Source: Amaricoccus solimangrovi (lineage in GTDB: Bacteria > Pseudomonadota > Alphaproteobacteria > Rhodobacterales > Rhodobacteraceae). Taken from it: DNA of 64,000 nucleotides. How positions within the stretch are numbered: position 1 is the first letter of the stretch; each line of letters starts with the position of its first letter. The stretch lies in the NCBI RefSeq assembly GCF_006385685.1, contig NZ_VFRP01000010.1:1-64000 (forward strand), read 5' to 3'. The notes under the pieces were generated by a model. That model worked only from the letters and a program-made list of their open reading frames with translations, did no database searches and had not been told where the DNA came from. Made by a program: the position numbers and the translations under genes. Positions 37,825 through 46,953 of this stretch are shown in pieces.

Positions 37825-38643
37825 TCAAGCGGCGGGTGGCTGGCTGTGGAGCGCCCAGCCGCCGACGCCCGAGCGGAAGCGCGCCCGCGCGGCGGGCCGG
37901 AAAACGGCCGCCCCTTCCGGCGCGACGTAGCGGTCGACGATCAGTTCGTCCGGGGAGAAGCTCAGCAGGTTGAAGTCGTTCTCCTCGCCGCGTAGCCGGT
38001 TCGAGAGCCCGGTTCCGGCCTGCACCTGGACGAGCCCGGCCCGCCCTTCCCGATGCGCGAAGGGTTCCGCCCGCCAGCTGTGCAGATGGCCCGAAAGCAC
38101 GACGTCGGCGCCCGCCGCGGCGAGCGCGTCGACCGCGCGTTCGGCCCCGCGGGTCAGCGCCTTGCGCTCGTCGGGAAGATGTTCGAGCGGGTGGTGCATC
38201 ACGATCACGCGCGCCCGGTCCGGCGGAGTCCGCGCCAGCACCCGGCGAACGCGGGACAGCGCCCGGCGCGCGACCCAGCCGCGCTGCCAGACGAAGGGAT
38301 TGACGCTGTTGACGCCGACCAGCGTCATCTCGTCGTCCGACCAGACCGGTTCGAGATCGCGGCCGAAGGCCTCGCGATAGCGTCGCCAGGGCCGGAGCAG
38401 CCGGCTCACCGGCCGGTCGAGCGGCACGTCGTGATTGCCCGGCACGATCAGGCAGGGCGCCTCCAGCCGCTGGACGAAGGCGCGGGCGGCCGCGAACTGC
38501 CGCCGACGCGCGCGCTGGGTCAGGTCGCCCGAGATCGCGATGGCGTCGGGGGCGAGGTCGTTGACGGCGGCGATCAGCGGCTCCAGCAGTTCGGGCCGGT
38601 CGCGGCCGAAATGCAGGTCGGAGAGATGGACGAGGCGGCGCAT
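37825..38643 (-). CDS. Calcineurin-like metallophosphoesterase
   Basis: 272 aa. All five metallophosphoesterase blocks are present: LSDLHFG (Asp9, His11), SGDLTQ (Asp40), GNHD (Asn70, His71), VMHHPLEHLP and SGHLHSW. Binds two metals. This cytoplasmic type often hydrolyses cyclic nucleotides or other phosphodiesters; the substrate is unknown. Three nt downstream of the lipid kinase gene, so probably co-transcribed with it. Confidence 0.88.
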   Translation of the reverse strand: MRRLVHLSDLHFGRDRPELLEPLIAAVNDLAPDAIAISGDLTQRARRRQFAAARAFVQRLEAPCLIVPGNHDVPLDRPVSRLLRPWRRYREAFGRDLEPVWSDDEMTLVGVNSVNPFVWQRGWVARRALSRVRRVLARTPPDRARVIVMHHPLEHLPDERKALTRGAERAVDALAAAGADVVLSGHLHSWRAEPFAHREGRAGLVQVQAGTGLSNRLRGEENDFNLLSFSPDELIVDRYVAPEGAAVFRPAARARFRSGVGGWALHSQPPAA

Positions 38644-38646
38644 GGC

Positions 38647-39585
38647 TCAGGCGACCTTCTCGCCGGAGGATTCGCGCTGCTCCGCGCGCGGCACGAGCAC
38701 CGTCAGCCCCGCCCGGCGCATCTCGAAGCGGAAGGGCGCGTCCATCCGCGACCGCTCGCCGTCGCGCGCGACGAGGCGGGTTCGCCGCGCCGTCTCGATC
38801 ACGATCTCCCGGCCGCAGACCAGTTCGAAATCGCGGTCGGGCTTCAGCCGGCCGAGGCCGAGGCCGAGCGCGAAGCCGATCAGTTCGCGCGGCGTGCCGT
38901 CGGGGGCGAGGAACAGCGCGAACTGGCCGTCGCGCACGCAATCCGCGCCCGCGAGGCTGAACTGCTCGAGCTGGTAGGCGTTCGAGGCGACGAAGGCGAG
39001 GGGCGTGCGCGCGCGCCGGACCTCGCCATCGACGCTCACGCGCAGCACCATCGGCGCGCGGCTGTCGGCGAGGGTGACGAAGACCGACCAGAAGGCGGCG
39101 AGCCGGCTGCGCCCGAAGCGCCTGTAGATCCCCTCGCGCCGCTCGAGAATGCGCGCATAGGCGCCGAGGCTCGCGTTGTTGAGGAAGACCTGGCCGTTGA
39201 CCGAGCCGATGTCGATCGCCTTCGGCACGCCCTCGACCAGCACCCGGACCTTCTCCTCTGTCGATTCGGGCAGGTCGAGCGAGCGGGCGAAATAGTTGAA
39301 CGTGCCGAAGGACAGCACGCCCATGCGCGCCTTCGTCCCGGCGAGGCCCTGGGCGACGCCCGAGAGCGTCCCGTCGCCGCCGCAGGCGACCACGGTCTCG
39401 AAGCCTTGCTCGACGGCGCGGCGGGCCTCCGCCGCGATGTCGGTGCCGGGTTTCACGCGCAGCAGGTCGAACCGGCCGGGGTAGCGGCCGAATTCCGTCT
39501 CGAGTTCCTCGATCAGCGCCGGTCCCCGACGCTTGCCCGAACCGATGTTCAGGATGACGCGGATGTCAGGTTTCTGGGGTTTCAC
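38647..39585 (-). CDS. Diacylglycerol kinase-family lipid kinase
   Basis: 312 aa. The nucleotide-binding motif VVACGGDGTLSGVAQGL and the LSFGTFNYFARSLDLP segment are typical of the DAGK catalytic domain (YegS/BmrU group). Likely phosphorylates a lipid headgroup such as diacylglycerol. It forms a two-gene leftward unit with the metallophosphoesterase, pairing a lipid kinase with a phosphoesterase. Confidence 0.85.
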   Translation of the reverse strand: MKPQKPDIRVILNIGSGKRRGPALIEELETEFGRYPGRFDLLRVKPGTDIAAEARRAVEQGFETVVACGGDGTLSGVAQGLAGTKARMGVLSFGTFNYFARSLDLPESTEEKVRVLVEGVPKAIDIGSVNGQVFLNNASLGAYARILERREGIYRRFGRSRLAAFWSVFVTLADSRAPMVLRVSVDGEVRRARTPLAFVASNAYQLEQFSLAGADCVRDGQFALFLAPDGTPRELIGFALGLGLGRLKPDRDFELVCGREIVIETARRTRLVARDGERSRMDAPFRFEMRRAGLTVLVPRAEQRESSGEKVA

Positions 39586-39712
39586 GGGAGAGAGCTCACG
39601 GTTTGCATCGGGGCTTCAATGCGCGGCGGAGGGTTTTGGTTGCATCGCGGCCATTGCATTCGGCGCCCCGGCGGGGGAGCAAGGAGCGGGGAATCCGCGC
39701 GGGGGAAGGGCG

Positions 39713-40849
39713 ATGGAACGGCCGTTGGCGGGGTTGCGGGTGCTCGAACTCGCGCGGGTGCTGGCGGGGCCCTGGATCGGGCAGACGCTCGCCGATCTCG
39801 GCGCCGACGTCGTGAAGGTCGAGAGCCCCGGCGGCGACGAGACGCGCGGCTGGGGGCCGCCCTTCGCCCCGGACGGCGCCGCCGCCTATTTCCACGCCGC
39901 CAACCGCAACAAGCGCGGCATGACGCTCGACTTTCGCGACGCCGGCGACCGTGCGCTGGCTCTCCGGCTCGCCGCGGCGGCCGATGTGGTGATCGAAAAC
40001 TTCAAGGTCGGCGGGCTGGTGAAATTCGGGCTCGACCACGCCTCCGTCGCCGCGCTCAATCCGCGCGTCGTCTATGTCTCGGTCACGGGCTTCGGCCAGG
40101 ACGGCCCGCTCGCCGCCCGCCCGGGCTATGACTTCATCATCCAGGGCATGGGCGGGATCATGGACCTGACCGGGGAGCCGGACGGCCCGCCGGAAAAGGC
40201 GGGCGTCGCCTTCGCCGATCTCTTCACCGGCCTCTATGGCGTGATCGCGGTGCAGGCCGCGCTCGCGCTCCGCGAGCGGACCGGGGCGGGGCAATGGATC
40301 GACATGGCGCTCTTCGACACGCAGCTCGCGGTGCTCGCGAACCAGGCGGCCAACCACCTGATCGGCGGTGCGACGCCCCGGCGGCTCGGCAACGCGCATC
40401 CCAATATCGTGCCCTATCAGGTCTTCGCCGCCTCGGACGCGCCGCTCGTGCTCGCCTGCGGCAACGACGCGCAGTTCGCGCGGCTTTGCGCGGGGCTCGG
40501 CCTCGCCGAGGATCCGCGCTTCGCCACCAACCGGGGCCGGGTCGGGCATCGCGCCGAGGTCGTGGCGCTGCTGGCCGCGCGGATCGCGGAGCTGCCGCGG
40601 GCCGAGGCGCTCGCGATCATGGACCGGGCCGGCGTGCCGGCCGGGCCGATCAACACCGTCGCCGAGGCCTTCGCCGAGCCGCAGGCGCTGGCGCGCGGGA
40701 TCGCGCGCGACATCGGCGGCTCGCGCGCGCCGCGGCCGCCGATGCGCTTCTCCGCCGCCGAACTCGCCGCCGACCGCCCGCCGCCCCGCCTCGACGAGCA
40801 CGGCCCCGCGATCCGCGCCGCCCTCGCCTCCGGACAGGACTGGCCGTAG
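39713..40849 (+). CDS. Class III (CaiB/BaiF) CoA-transferase
   Basis: 378 aa. The catalytic Asp169 is in VAFADLFTGLYG at the exact position known for formyl- and succinyl-CoA transferases of this family. VLELARVLAGPWIGQTLADLGADVVKVESPGGDETR and the NRNKRGMTLDFR segment are diagnostic. It moves CoA between carboxylic acids; the acid pair is unknown. ATG at 39713 follows GGGGGAAGGGCG. Its stop codon lies inside a REP-like repeat. Confidence 0.92.
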   Translation: MERPLAGLRVLELARVLAGPWIGQTLADLGADVVKVESPGGDETRGWGPPFAPDGAAAYFHAANRNKRGMTLDFRDAGDRALALRLAAAADVVIENFKVGGLVKFGLDHASVAALNPRVVYVSVTGFGQDGPLAARPGYDFIIQGMGGIMDLTGEPDGPPEKAGVAFADLFTGLYGVIAVQAALALRERTGAGQWIDMALFDTQLAVLANQAANHLIGGATPRRLGNAHPNIVPYQVFAASDAPLVLACGNDAQFARLCAGLGLAEDPRFATNRGRVGHRAEVVALLAARIAELPRAEALAIMDRAGVPAGPINTVAEAFAEPQALARGIARDIGGSRAPRPPMRFSAAELAADRPPPRLDEHGPAIRAALASGQDWP

Positions 40850-40867
40850 GGCGGACATCTGTCCGCC
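40844..40867. repeat. REP-like palindrome overlapping the CoA-transferase stop
   Basis: CCGTAG followed by GGCGGAC-ATCT-GTCCGCC (40850-40867). The TAG of CCGTAG is the stop codon. Read on the minus strand it is GGCGGAC-N4-GTCCGCC-CTACGG, matching the unit at 18075-18098 in every stem base and in the CTACGG flank; only the 4-nt loop differs. This shared flank argues for a dispersed repeat rather than chance. Confidence 0.65.
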
Positions 40868-40888
40868 ATCCGGCGCGGGAAGCGTCCC

Positions 40889-41821
40889 CTACGGCAGCGG
40901 AATGAATTCCGCCTCGTCGCCCGGGGGCAGGCGGAAGCGGCCATGCTGGAAGTCGCCCGCGCGCCAGGCTTCCTTCGCCGCCTCGATCCGCTCCTGCGAG
41001 GAGGCGACGAAGTTCCAGTAGATGTAGCGCGGCCCGCCCATCGTCGCGCCGCCGAGCAGGATGAGCCGCGCCCCCTCCGGCCCGGCACGGAGCCCGATCC
41101 GGTCGCGGGGGCGGAAGACCAGCATCCGGTCGCTCTCGAAGGTCTGTCCCGCCACATCGATCGAGCCGCGCGCGACATAGGCGCCCCGGTCCTCGTGGTC
41201 GTCGGGCAGCGGCAGGATCGCGCCGGGGGCGAGTTCGACATCGAGATAGAACATTTCCGACGAGGTCGTGACCGGCGCCCGCTGGCCATAGGCGTGGCCG
41301 AGGATCAGCCGCGCCCGGATCCCCTCCGCGTCCAGCATCGGCAGGCTGTCGCGCCCGGCATGCTCGAACCGCGCGGGTGCGTCCTCCGCGGATTCGGGCA
41401 GCGCGACCCAGGTCTGGATCCCGAACATCCGGCTGGGATTCGCCCGCGCCTCCGCCGTGGTGCGTTCGGAATGCGTGACGCCCTGGCCCGCGGTCATCCA
41501 GTTCACGTCGCCCGGGTGGATCAGCTGGTCGGCGCCGGTCGAATCGCGGTGCCGGAAGGCGCCGTCGAAGAGATAGGTCACGGTCGCGAGCCCGATATGC
41601 GGATGCGGCCGCACGTCGATCCCGCCGCCGGTCAGGAATTCGACTGGCCCGATCTGGTCGAAGAAGATGAAGGGGCCGACCATCTGGCGCTTCGCCGAGG
41701 GCAGCGCGCGGCGCACCTCGAAGCCGCCGAGATCGCGCGCGCGCGGGATGATCAGCGTCTCGATCGACTCCATCGCGGTCGCATCGGGGCAGATCGGGTC
41801 GAGTGTCGGGTTCCAGCTCAT
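40889..41821 (-). CDS. Pirin-family protein
   Basis: 310 aa, a double-cupin. The metal ligands of pirins are all present: His73 and His75 in RPHPHIG, His117 and Glu119 in GVTHSE. Some pirins have quercetin 2,3-dioxygenase activity; others regulate or respond to stress. It is the last gene of a leftward group with a VOC dioxygenase, a hydrolase and a small GNAT, which suggests handling of aromatic or quinone compounds. Confidence 0.93.
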   Translation of the reverse strand: MSWNPTLDPICPDATAMESIETLIIPRARDLGGFEVRRALPSAKRQMVGPFIFFDQIGPVEFLTGGGIDVRPHPHIGLATVTYLFDGAFRHRDSTGADQLIHPGDVNWMTAGQGVTHSERTTAEARANPSRMFGIQTWVALPESAEDAPARFEHAGRDSLPMLDAEGIRARLILGHAYGQRAPVTTSSEMFYLDVELAPGAILPLPDDHEDRGAYVARGSIDVAGQTFESDRMLVFRPRDRIGLRAGPEGARLILLGGATMGGPRYIYWNFVASSQERIEAAKEAWRAGDFQHGRFRLPPGDEAEFIPLP

Positions 41822-41879
41822 TGGCAGTCCTCCGCTTCGGGATCGGCCTGTCCGGGCCGCTTCTCCCGGGCGCGCGGGG

Positions 41880-42173
41880 TCACGCGCTCAGGACATCGCT
41901 CCAGTCGGGGTGGCGGCGAAACTGCGCCGCCACGAAGGAGCAGAGCGGCACGATCTTCCGCCCTGCCAGCCGCGCGTCGGCGACCGCGCGCCTTGCGAGC
42001 GCCGCGCCGACGCCCCGGCCCTCGAAGGCCCGGGGGACGCCGGTGTGATCGACGATCCAGAGATCGCCGGCCTTCGAGAAGGTGAGTTCCGCCTCGGCGC
42101 CGTCCAGATGATAGACGTAGCGGCCGCGCGTGTCGTTCTCTTCCAGCGTGATCGCCCCGGGCTCTCGTGTCAT
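41880..42173 (-). CDS. Small GNAT-like acetyltransferase (YjdJ/NATD1 type)
   Basis: 97 aa, the short GNAT form with an acetyl-CoA loop [40 protein letters not shown]. The HTGVP and FEGRGVG signatures match the COG2388 group, which occurs from bacteria to human NATD1. Substrate unknown. It overlaps the upstream hydrolase by 4 nt (ATGA). Confidence 0.85.
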   Translation of the reverse strand: MTREPGAITLEENDTRGRYVYHLDGAEAELTFSKAGDLWIVDHTGVPRAFEGRGVGAALARRAVADARLAGRKIVPLCSFVAAQFRRHPDWSDVLSA

Positions 42174-42799
42174 GCGGCCGTCCTTCCTCGTTCCCGCTCC
42201 AGGAACCGCGAGATGGCGGTGATCTCGCTCCGGTCAACCTCGTGGCCGCCCGGATGCCAGTGGAGCGTCGTCGGCGCCCCCTGGTCCTCGAACCAGCGGG
42301 CGAGCCGGGCGGTGAGCGGCGCGGGGCAGATCGGATCGCGCTCACCGGCGGTGATCAGCACGCGCGTCGCGATCGGGACCGGCGCCGGCTCCCAGGGGAT
42401 CAGCGGATGCAGGAGCACGGCGGCGTCGAAGAGGTCCGGCCGCGCGAGGATCACGCTCGCGAGAATGTTCGCGCCGTTGGAATAGCCGAGCCCGATGACC
42501 GGTCCGCCCCCCTCCGCCTTCCGCGCGGCGACGAAATCCGCCATCCGCGTGGTCCGCGCCGCGAGGTCGTCCATGTCGTAGACGCCCTCGGCCGCGCGGC
42601 GGAAGAAGCGCGGCGCGCCGCCCTCCGACACGTCGCCGCGCGGCGCGATCAGCCGCGCGCCGGGCAGGAGCTGGCGGGCGAGCGGCGTGAACTGCCGTTC
42701 GTCGCCGCCGGTCCCGTGGAAGAGAAGGAACGTGGGCGCGCCCTCGCTCCCCGCCTCCTCGGCATAGGCGTAGCCGTCGGCCCTCCGGAGCGCGCTCAT
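42170..42799 (-). CDS. Alpha/beta hydrolase, MhqD-like carboxylesterase
   Basis: 209 aa. The nucleophile Ser107 is in GLGYSNGANI. The oxyanion region is FLLFHGTGGDERQF. The other triad members are Asp in TAGERDPICP and His in HPGGHEVD. Bacillus MhqD hydrolyses products of hydroquinone detoxification. It overlaps the preceding VOC dioxygenase gene by 4 nt, which recalls the linked mhqE/mhqD pair. Confidence 0.88.
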   Translation of the reverse strand: MSALRRADGYAYAEEAGSEGAPTFLLFHGTGGDERQFTPLARQLLPGARLIAPRGDVSEGGAPRFFRRAAEGVYDMDDLAARTTRMADFVAARKAEGGGPVIGLGYSNGANILASVILARPDLFDAAVLLHPLIPWEPAPVPIATRVLITAGERDPICPAPLTARLARWFEDQGAPTTLHWHPGGHEVDRSEITAISRFLERERGRTAA

Positions 42800-43722
42800 G
42801 ACAGCGGCTCCAGATGCTGCTCGAGGAACGGCCGCAGATGCGCGTGCTGCCGGGGCAGCCGCAGCGCCTCGCCGAGATGGGCGGTGTCCTCGTCCCGGTC
42901 GAAGCCGGGCTCGTTCGTCGCCACCTCGAAGAGCACGCCGCCGGGGGTCCGGAAGTAGATCGCCCAGAAGTAGTCCCGGTCGATCACCGGCGTCACCTGA
43001 TAGCCGGTGTCGAGGAGCGCGCGGCGCACCTCGAGCTGCGCCGCGCGGTCGGGCACGGCGAAGGCGATGTGATGCACCGAGCCCGCGCCGAGCTGCGCCC
43101 GGGGCGCGCCGGGCAGCGTCTCGACATCGACGATGTCGGCGCCGTTGCCGCCCGGGATCACGAAGCGGGTCACGCCATCGCGCCGCTCCGCCGCCTCGTA
43201 GCCCATGAAGCGCAGCAGTTCCCCGGTCGCGCCCTGGTCGCGGAGCCGGAGCGCGGCCCCCTGGAAGCCCCGGATCGCCACCTCCTCCGGCACGCCGCCC
43301 TCCGTCCAGGGCGCGCGGTCGTCCTCCGCCTCGACGAGTGCGAATTCGTCGCCGTCGGGGCCCTTGAAGCGCAGGCGCCTCTCGCCGAAATGCGTTTCCT
43401 CGACGAGGCCCGTCGCGCCTAGCGTGGACAGCCGGTCGCGCCAGAAGCCGAGCGCGCCTTCCGGCACGGCGAAGGCGGTCAGCCCGACCTCGCCGGCGCC
43501 GGGCTTGCGCGGCCCGATCCCGGGGAACGGAAAATAGGTCATCACCGATCCCGGCGTGCCGGCGGCGTCGCCGTAATAGAGGTGGTAGACGTCCGGCGCG
43601 TCGAAATTCACCGTCTTCTTGACGCGCCGCAGGCCCAGCGTCCCGGTGAAGAACCGGTTGTTCTCCGCCGCGGCCGAGGCCATCGAGGTCACATGATGCA
43701 GTCCCTTGATCTGATCGAGCAT
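42796..43722 (-). CDS. Ring-cleaving dioxygenase, VOC family (MhqO/MhqE-like)
   Basis: 308 aa, two vicinal-oxygen-chelate modules. Metal ligands are likely His9/His10 in GLHHVTS, a His in GSVHHIAFAVPD and Glu in GGVLFEVATNEPGF. MhqO-type enzymes act on methylhydroquinone-like substrates. ATG at 43722 is chosen because GGAGGATGTC precedes it; an ATG four codons earlier is possible. First gene of the leftward detoxification group, with a palindrome 43 nt upstream. Confidence 0.88.
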   Translation of the reverse strand: MLDQIKGLHHVTSMASAAAENNRFFTGTLGLRRVKKTVNFDAPDVYHLYYGDAAGTPGSVMTYFPFPGIGPRKPGAGEVGLTAFAVPEGALGFWRDRLSTLGATGLVEETHFGERRLRFKGPDGDEFALVEAEDDRAPWTEGGVPEEVAIRGFQGAALRLRDQGATGELLRFMGYEAAERRDGVTRFVIPGGNGADIVDVETLPGAPRAQLGAGSVHHIAFAVPDRAAQLEVRRALLDTGYQVTPVIDRDYFWAIYFRTPGGVLFEVATNEPGFDRDEDTAHLGEALRLPRQHAHLRPFLEQHLEPLS

Positions 43723-43764
43723 GACATCCTCCATCGAATGCGTTGTCCCGAAGATAGAGGGCCG

Positions 43765-43777
43765 TGTTTCGGAAACA
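43765..43777. promoter_or_regulatory. TGTTTC-G-GAAACA palindrome, putative operator
   Basis: Perfect 6-bp arms around a central G, upstream of the VOC dioxygenase gene and inside an AT-richer stretch that runs to about 43855. The place and symmetry suit a MarR- or TetR-type repressor. No regulator gene lies next to it. The 43735-44051 gap has no convincing gene. Confidence 0.5.
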
Positions 43778-44051
43778 AAGCGCCGAAACGTCACATGATT
43801 GTCTCCGAATTTCACAAGAGATCGGCAAATTTCCGCCGATTTACCGCGCCTTAAGTCCGCGGGGGCTATTCCGGTCCGGCGTCGCGCCGGGAACGGGGCG
43901 GAGCGGATCGAACGGCCGGTGTTTTCCGAGTAACTGGTTCGGCCGGGGCAACCCGCCGCTTTCGGGTCGAACGATCGGGATGGGGGAGTTCGCGGGGAGC
44001 CCCGCCCATCCCGTTGCTTCGCCCGCCTTGGCGCGGCGCACCCCGCCGCGG

Positions 44052-45089
44052 TCAGGCGGCGCGGCGCGCCAGCGCGCGGAAGACCGCCTGCGGCGTGAGG
44101 GTTCCGACCGCGCGGCCGTCGGGATCGGTGACGGCGAGCGGCGCCTCGCTCTCGGCGAAATGGCGGAGCGCCTCGCGAAGCGGCAGGTCGGCCGGCACGC
44201 TCGGTCCCGGCCCGGCCATGCCCGCGCCCGGCTCCATCACATCCTCCGCCCGGAGCACGCTCAGCGGATTGAGATGCGCGACGAAATCCGCGACGTATTC
44301 GTTGGCCGGCCGCAGCACGATGTCCTCGGGCTTGCCGGTCTGCACGATCCGCCCGCCCTCCATGATCGAGATCGTGTTGCCGATCTTCACCGCCTCCTCG
44401 AGGTCGTGGCTCACGAAGACGATCGTGCAGTGGATCTTCTCCTGCAGCTGAAGGAGTTCGTCCTGCAGCCGGGTCCGGATCAGCGGGTCGAGCGCGGAGA
44501 AGGGCTCGTCCATCAGCAGGATCTCGGCGTCGGTCGCGAAGGCGCGGGCGAGGCCGACGCGCTGCTGCATGCCGCCGGAGAGTTCGGAGACCTTCTTGTC
44601 GCCCCAGTCGCCGAGGTTGACCGTGCCGAGCACCTCGCGCGCCTTCGCCATCCGCTCCTCGCGGCCGACGCCCGCGAGTTCGAGCCCGAGCGCCACGTTC
44701 TCGAGCACCGTGCGCCAAGGCAGCAGGCCGAACTGCTGGAAGACCATCGCGACGCCGCCCCGGCGCAGCCCGCGCATCGCCTGCGCGCCGCAGGTCGCGA
44801 CGTCGACCGGCTGGCCGTCCTTGCCCCGCACGACGAGCGCGCCGCGCGTCACCGGATTGAGTCCGTTGACCGCGCGCAGCAGCGTGGACTTGCCGGAGCC
44901 CGAGAGGCCCATCAGCACGCTGATCTCGCCCCTCCGCACGTCGAGCGAGCAGTTGTGCACGCCGAGCACCTGGCCGGTCGCCTGCTGAATCTCGCTCCGG
45001 CTCTTGCCGCGGTCCATCAGCGGCAGCGCCTCGTCCGGCTCGCCGCCGAAGACGATGCTGACGTTGTCGAACTTGATCATCGGTTCCAT
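44052..45089 (-). CDS. choV: Choline ABC transporter ATP-binding protein ChoV
   Basis: 345 aa. ProV/ChoV-type ATPase: N-terminal extension with a short insertion (LMDRGKSRSEIQQATGQVLGV), Walker A GLSGSGKST, signature LSGGMQQR, Walker B ILLMDEPFSALDP, and a C-terminal CBS-like region (VMEPGAGM ... AVTDPDGRAVGTLTPQAV). Powers choline uptake with ChoW and ChoX. Last gene of the leftward choXWV operon. Confidence 0.93.
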   Translation of the reverse strand: MEPMIKFDNVSIVFGGEPDEALPLMDRGKSRSEIQQATGQVLGVHNCSLDVRRGEISVLMGLSGSGKSTLLRAVNGLNPVTRGALVVRGKDGQPVDVATCGAQAMRGLRRGGVAMVFQQFGLLPWRTVLENVALGLELAGVGREERMAKAREVLGTVNLGDWGDKKVSELSGGMQQRVGLARAFATDAEILLMDEPFSALDPLIRTRLQDELLQLQEKIHCTIVFVSHDLEEAVKIGNTISIMEGGRIVQTGKPEDIVLRPANEYVADFVAHLNPLSVLRAEDVMEPGAGMAGPGPSVPADLPLREALRHFAESEAPLAVTDPDGRAVGTLTPQAVFRALARRAA

Positions 45090-45099
45090 CGCCGCCTCC

Positions 45100-45921
45100 T
45101 CAGTCGCGCCGGAAGACGCGGTCGAGCACGATCGCGACCACGACGATGACGAGCCCCGCCTCGAAGCCGAGCGCGGTGTTCACGGTGTTGAGCGCGCGCA
45201 CCACCGGCACGCCGAGCCCGTCGGCGCCGACAAGCGCCGCGATCACCACCATCGAGAGCGACAGCATGATCGTCTGCGTCAGCCCGGCCATGATCTGCGG
45301 CAGCGCGTAGGGCAGTTCGACCTTGCGCAGCAGCTGCCCCGGCGTCGCGCCGAAGGAGAGCCCCGCCTCCTTCAGTTCCTTCGGCGTGGAATTGACGCCG
45401 AGATAGGTCAGCCGGATCGGCGCCGGGATCACGAAGATCGTCGTCGCGATCAGCCCCGGCACCATGCCGATGCCGAAGAAGACGATGGCCGGGATCAGAT
45501 AGACGAAGGTCGGCAGCGTCTGCATCAGGTCGAGGAGCGGCCGGAGCCAGCTGTAGAATCGCGGATGATGCGCGGCGTAGATGCCGATCGGAACGCCGAG
45601 CCCCATGCAGACGATGACCGAGCAGAGCACGAGGGTCAGCGTCTGCGTCGTCTCCTCCCAGTAGTCCTGGTTGAGGATGAAGAGGAACCCCAGCACAACG
45701 AGCGCGACCGTGGTCCAGGAGCGTTGCAGGTACCAGGCGAGCGCGGCGAAGATCGCGACCACGACCAGCGCCGGGGGCGCCTGCAGCGCCCACTGGATCC
45801 AGTCGATGAGCCAGTTCACGATGTTCGCGAGGCCGTCGAAGAACCACGCGCCGTTGATCGTCAGCCAGTCGACGACGGTGCTCGCGATGTCGCCGACCGG
45901 GATTTTCGGAATACTCTCCAT
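45100..45921 (-). CDS. choW: Choline ABC transporter permease ChoW
   Basis: 273 aa, about seven TM segments. The EAA-type loop is GVNSTPKELKEAGLSFGATPGQLLRKVELPYALPQI. N-terminal leader MESIPKIPVGDIASTVVDWLTINGAWFFDG is typical of ProW/ChoW. It lies 10 nt before choV and 4 nt after choX, so the three are one operon. Confidence 0.93.
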   Translation of the reverse strand: MESIPKIPVGDIASTVVDWLTINGAWFFDGLANIVNWLIDWIQWALQAPPALVVVAIFAALAWYLQRSWTTVALVVLGFLFILNQDYWEETTQTLTLVLCSVIVCMGLGVPIGIYAAHHPRFYSWLRPLLDLMQTLPTFVYLIPAIVFFGIGMVPGLIATTIFVIPAPIRLTYLGVNSTPKELKEAGLSFGATPGQLLRKVELPYALPQIMAGLTQTIMLSLSMVVIAALVGADGLGVPVVRALNTVNTALGFEAGLVIVVVAIVLDRVFRRD

Positions 45922-45925
45922 CCGC

Positions 45926-46870
45926 TCACGCGCCCAGCGCGGACTTGACCGCCGCGGCCGCGTCGCCGCCGTCGCGCGTCGTCACGCCTTCGAGCCAGGG
46001 CGTGACCGCGTCGGGATGGGCCTTCAGCCATTCGGCGGCGGCGGCCTCCGGCTTCTCGCCGTCGTCGGTGATCTTGCCCATGATCGTGCCCTCCATCTCG
46101 ACCGTGAAATCGAGGTTCTTCAGGAACTGGCCGACGTTCGGGCATTCCGTCACATAGCCGGCGCGGGTGTTGGTATGGACCTTCGCCTCGCCGAAATTCG
46201 GCCCGAACACGTCGTCGCCCCCGGTCAGGTAGGTCATCTTCAGGTTCTGGTTCATCGGATGCGGCGCCCAGCCGAGGAAGACGATCCCCTTGCCCTGCCG
46301 CTCCGCGCGCGCGGCCTGCGCGAGCATTCCCTGTTCCGAGCTTTCCACGAGCTCGAAGTCGCCCAGCCCGTACTTGTCCTCCTTGATCATGTCGAGGATC
46401 AGGCGGTTGCCGTCGTTGCCCGGCTCGATCCCGTAGATCTTGTGGTTCAGTTCGTCGCCGAACTTCGCGATGTCGGAGAAATCCTTCAGTCCCTCGGCGG
46501 CGAGACTGTCGGAAACCGCGAGCGTGTATTTCGCGCCCTCGAGATTCACCCGCACCGAATCGACCGTGCCGTCCTTCAGGAACGGTTCCACGTCCCCGGC
46601 CATGGTCGGCATCCAGTTGCCGAGGAAGACGTCGACATCGCCCCGCGCGAGGCTCGCGTAGGTCACGGGCACCGAGAGCAGATCGACGCTCGTCTCGTAG
46701 CCGAGCGCGTCGAGGATCGTGCGCGCGGTCGCCGTCGTCGCGGTGATATCCGTCCAGCCCACATCGGAAAACCGCACCTTGGCGCAACTTTCGGGCTCGG
46801 CGGCGAGGCTCGGGGGCGCGGCGAGGAAGGGGAGGGCGGCGATGGCAAGAGCGGTCAGGGTATGCTTCAT
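45926..46870 (-). CDS. choX: Choline-binding periplasmic protein ChoX
   Basis: 314 aa; signal peptide of about 23 residues (LAIAALPFLAAPPSLAA). Every ligand of Sinorhizobium ChoX is found with a constant offset of four: the aromatic box Trp39, Trp86, Tyr115, Trp201, plus Asp41 and Asn152 (family 43, 90, 119, 205, 45, 156). This supports choline as the true ligand, not betaine or carnitine. Start at 46870 gives the signal peptide; divergent from betI. Confidence 0.95.
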   Translation of the reverse strand: MKHTLTALAIAALPFLAAPPSLAAEPESCAKVRFSDVGWTDITATTATARTILDALGYETSVDLLSVPVTYASLARGDVDVFLGNWMPTMAGDVEPFLKDGTVDSVRVNLEGAKYTLAVSDSLAAEGLKDFSDIAKFGDELNHKIYGIEPGNDGNRLILDMIKEDKYGLGDFELVESSEQGMLAQAARAERQGKGIVFLGWAPHPMNQNLKMTYLTGGDDVFGPNFGEAKVHTNTRAGYVTECPNVGQFLKNLDFTVEMEGTIMGKITDDGEKPEAAAAEWLKAHPDAVTPWLEGVTTRDGGDAAAAVKSALGA

Positions 46871-46953
46871 TCGACAGGCTCCCGTGGCTTGCGGCGCGGG
46901 GCGGGGCGGGATTCCTGGACCCGTGCCGTCTCCTTTACGCTCGCGTGAATTCG

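Noticed and set aside
38053-40131. A 692-codon rightward open frame over the metallophosphoesterase and lipid kinase genes
   Set aside because: The opposite strand encodes two proteins with complete catalytic motifs; this frame has none.
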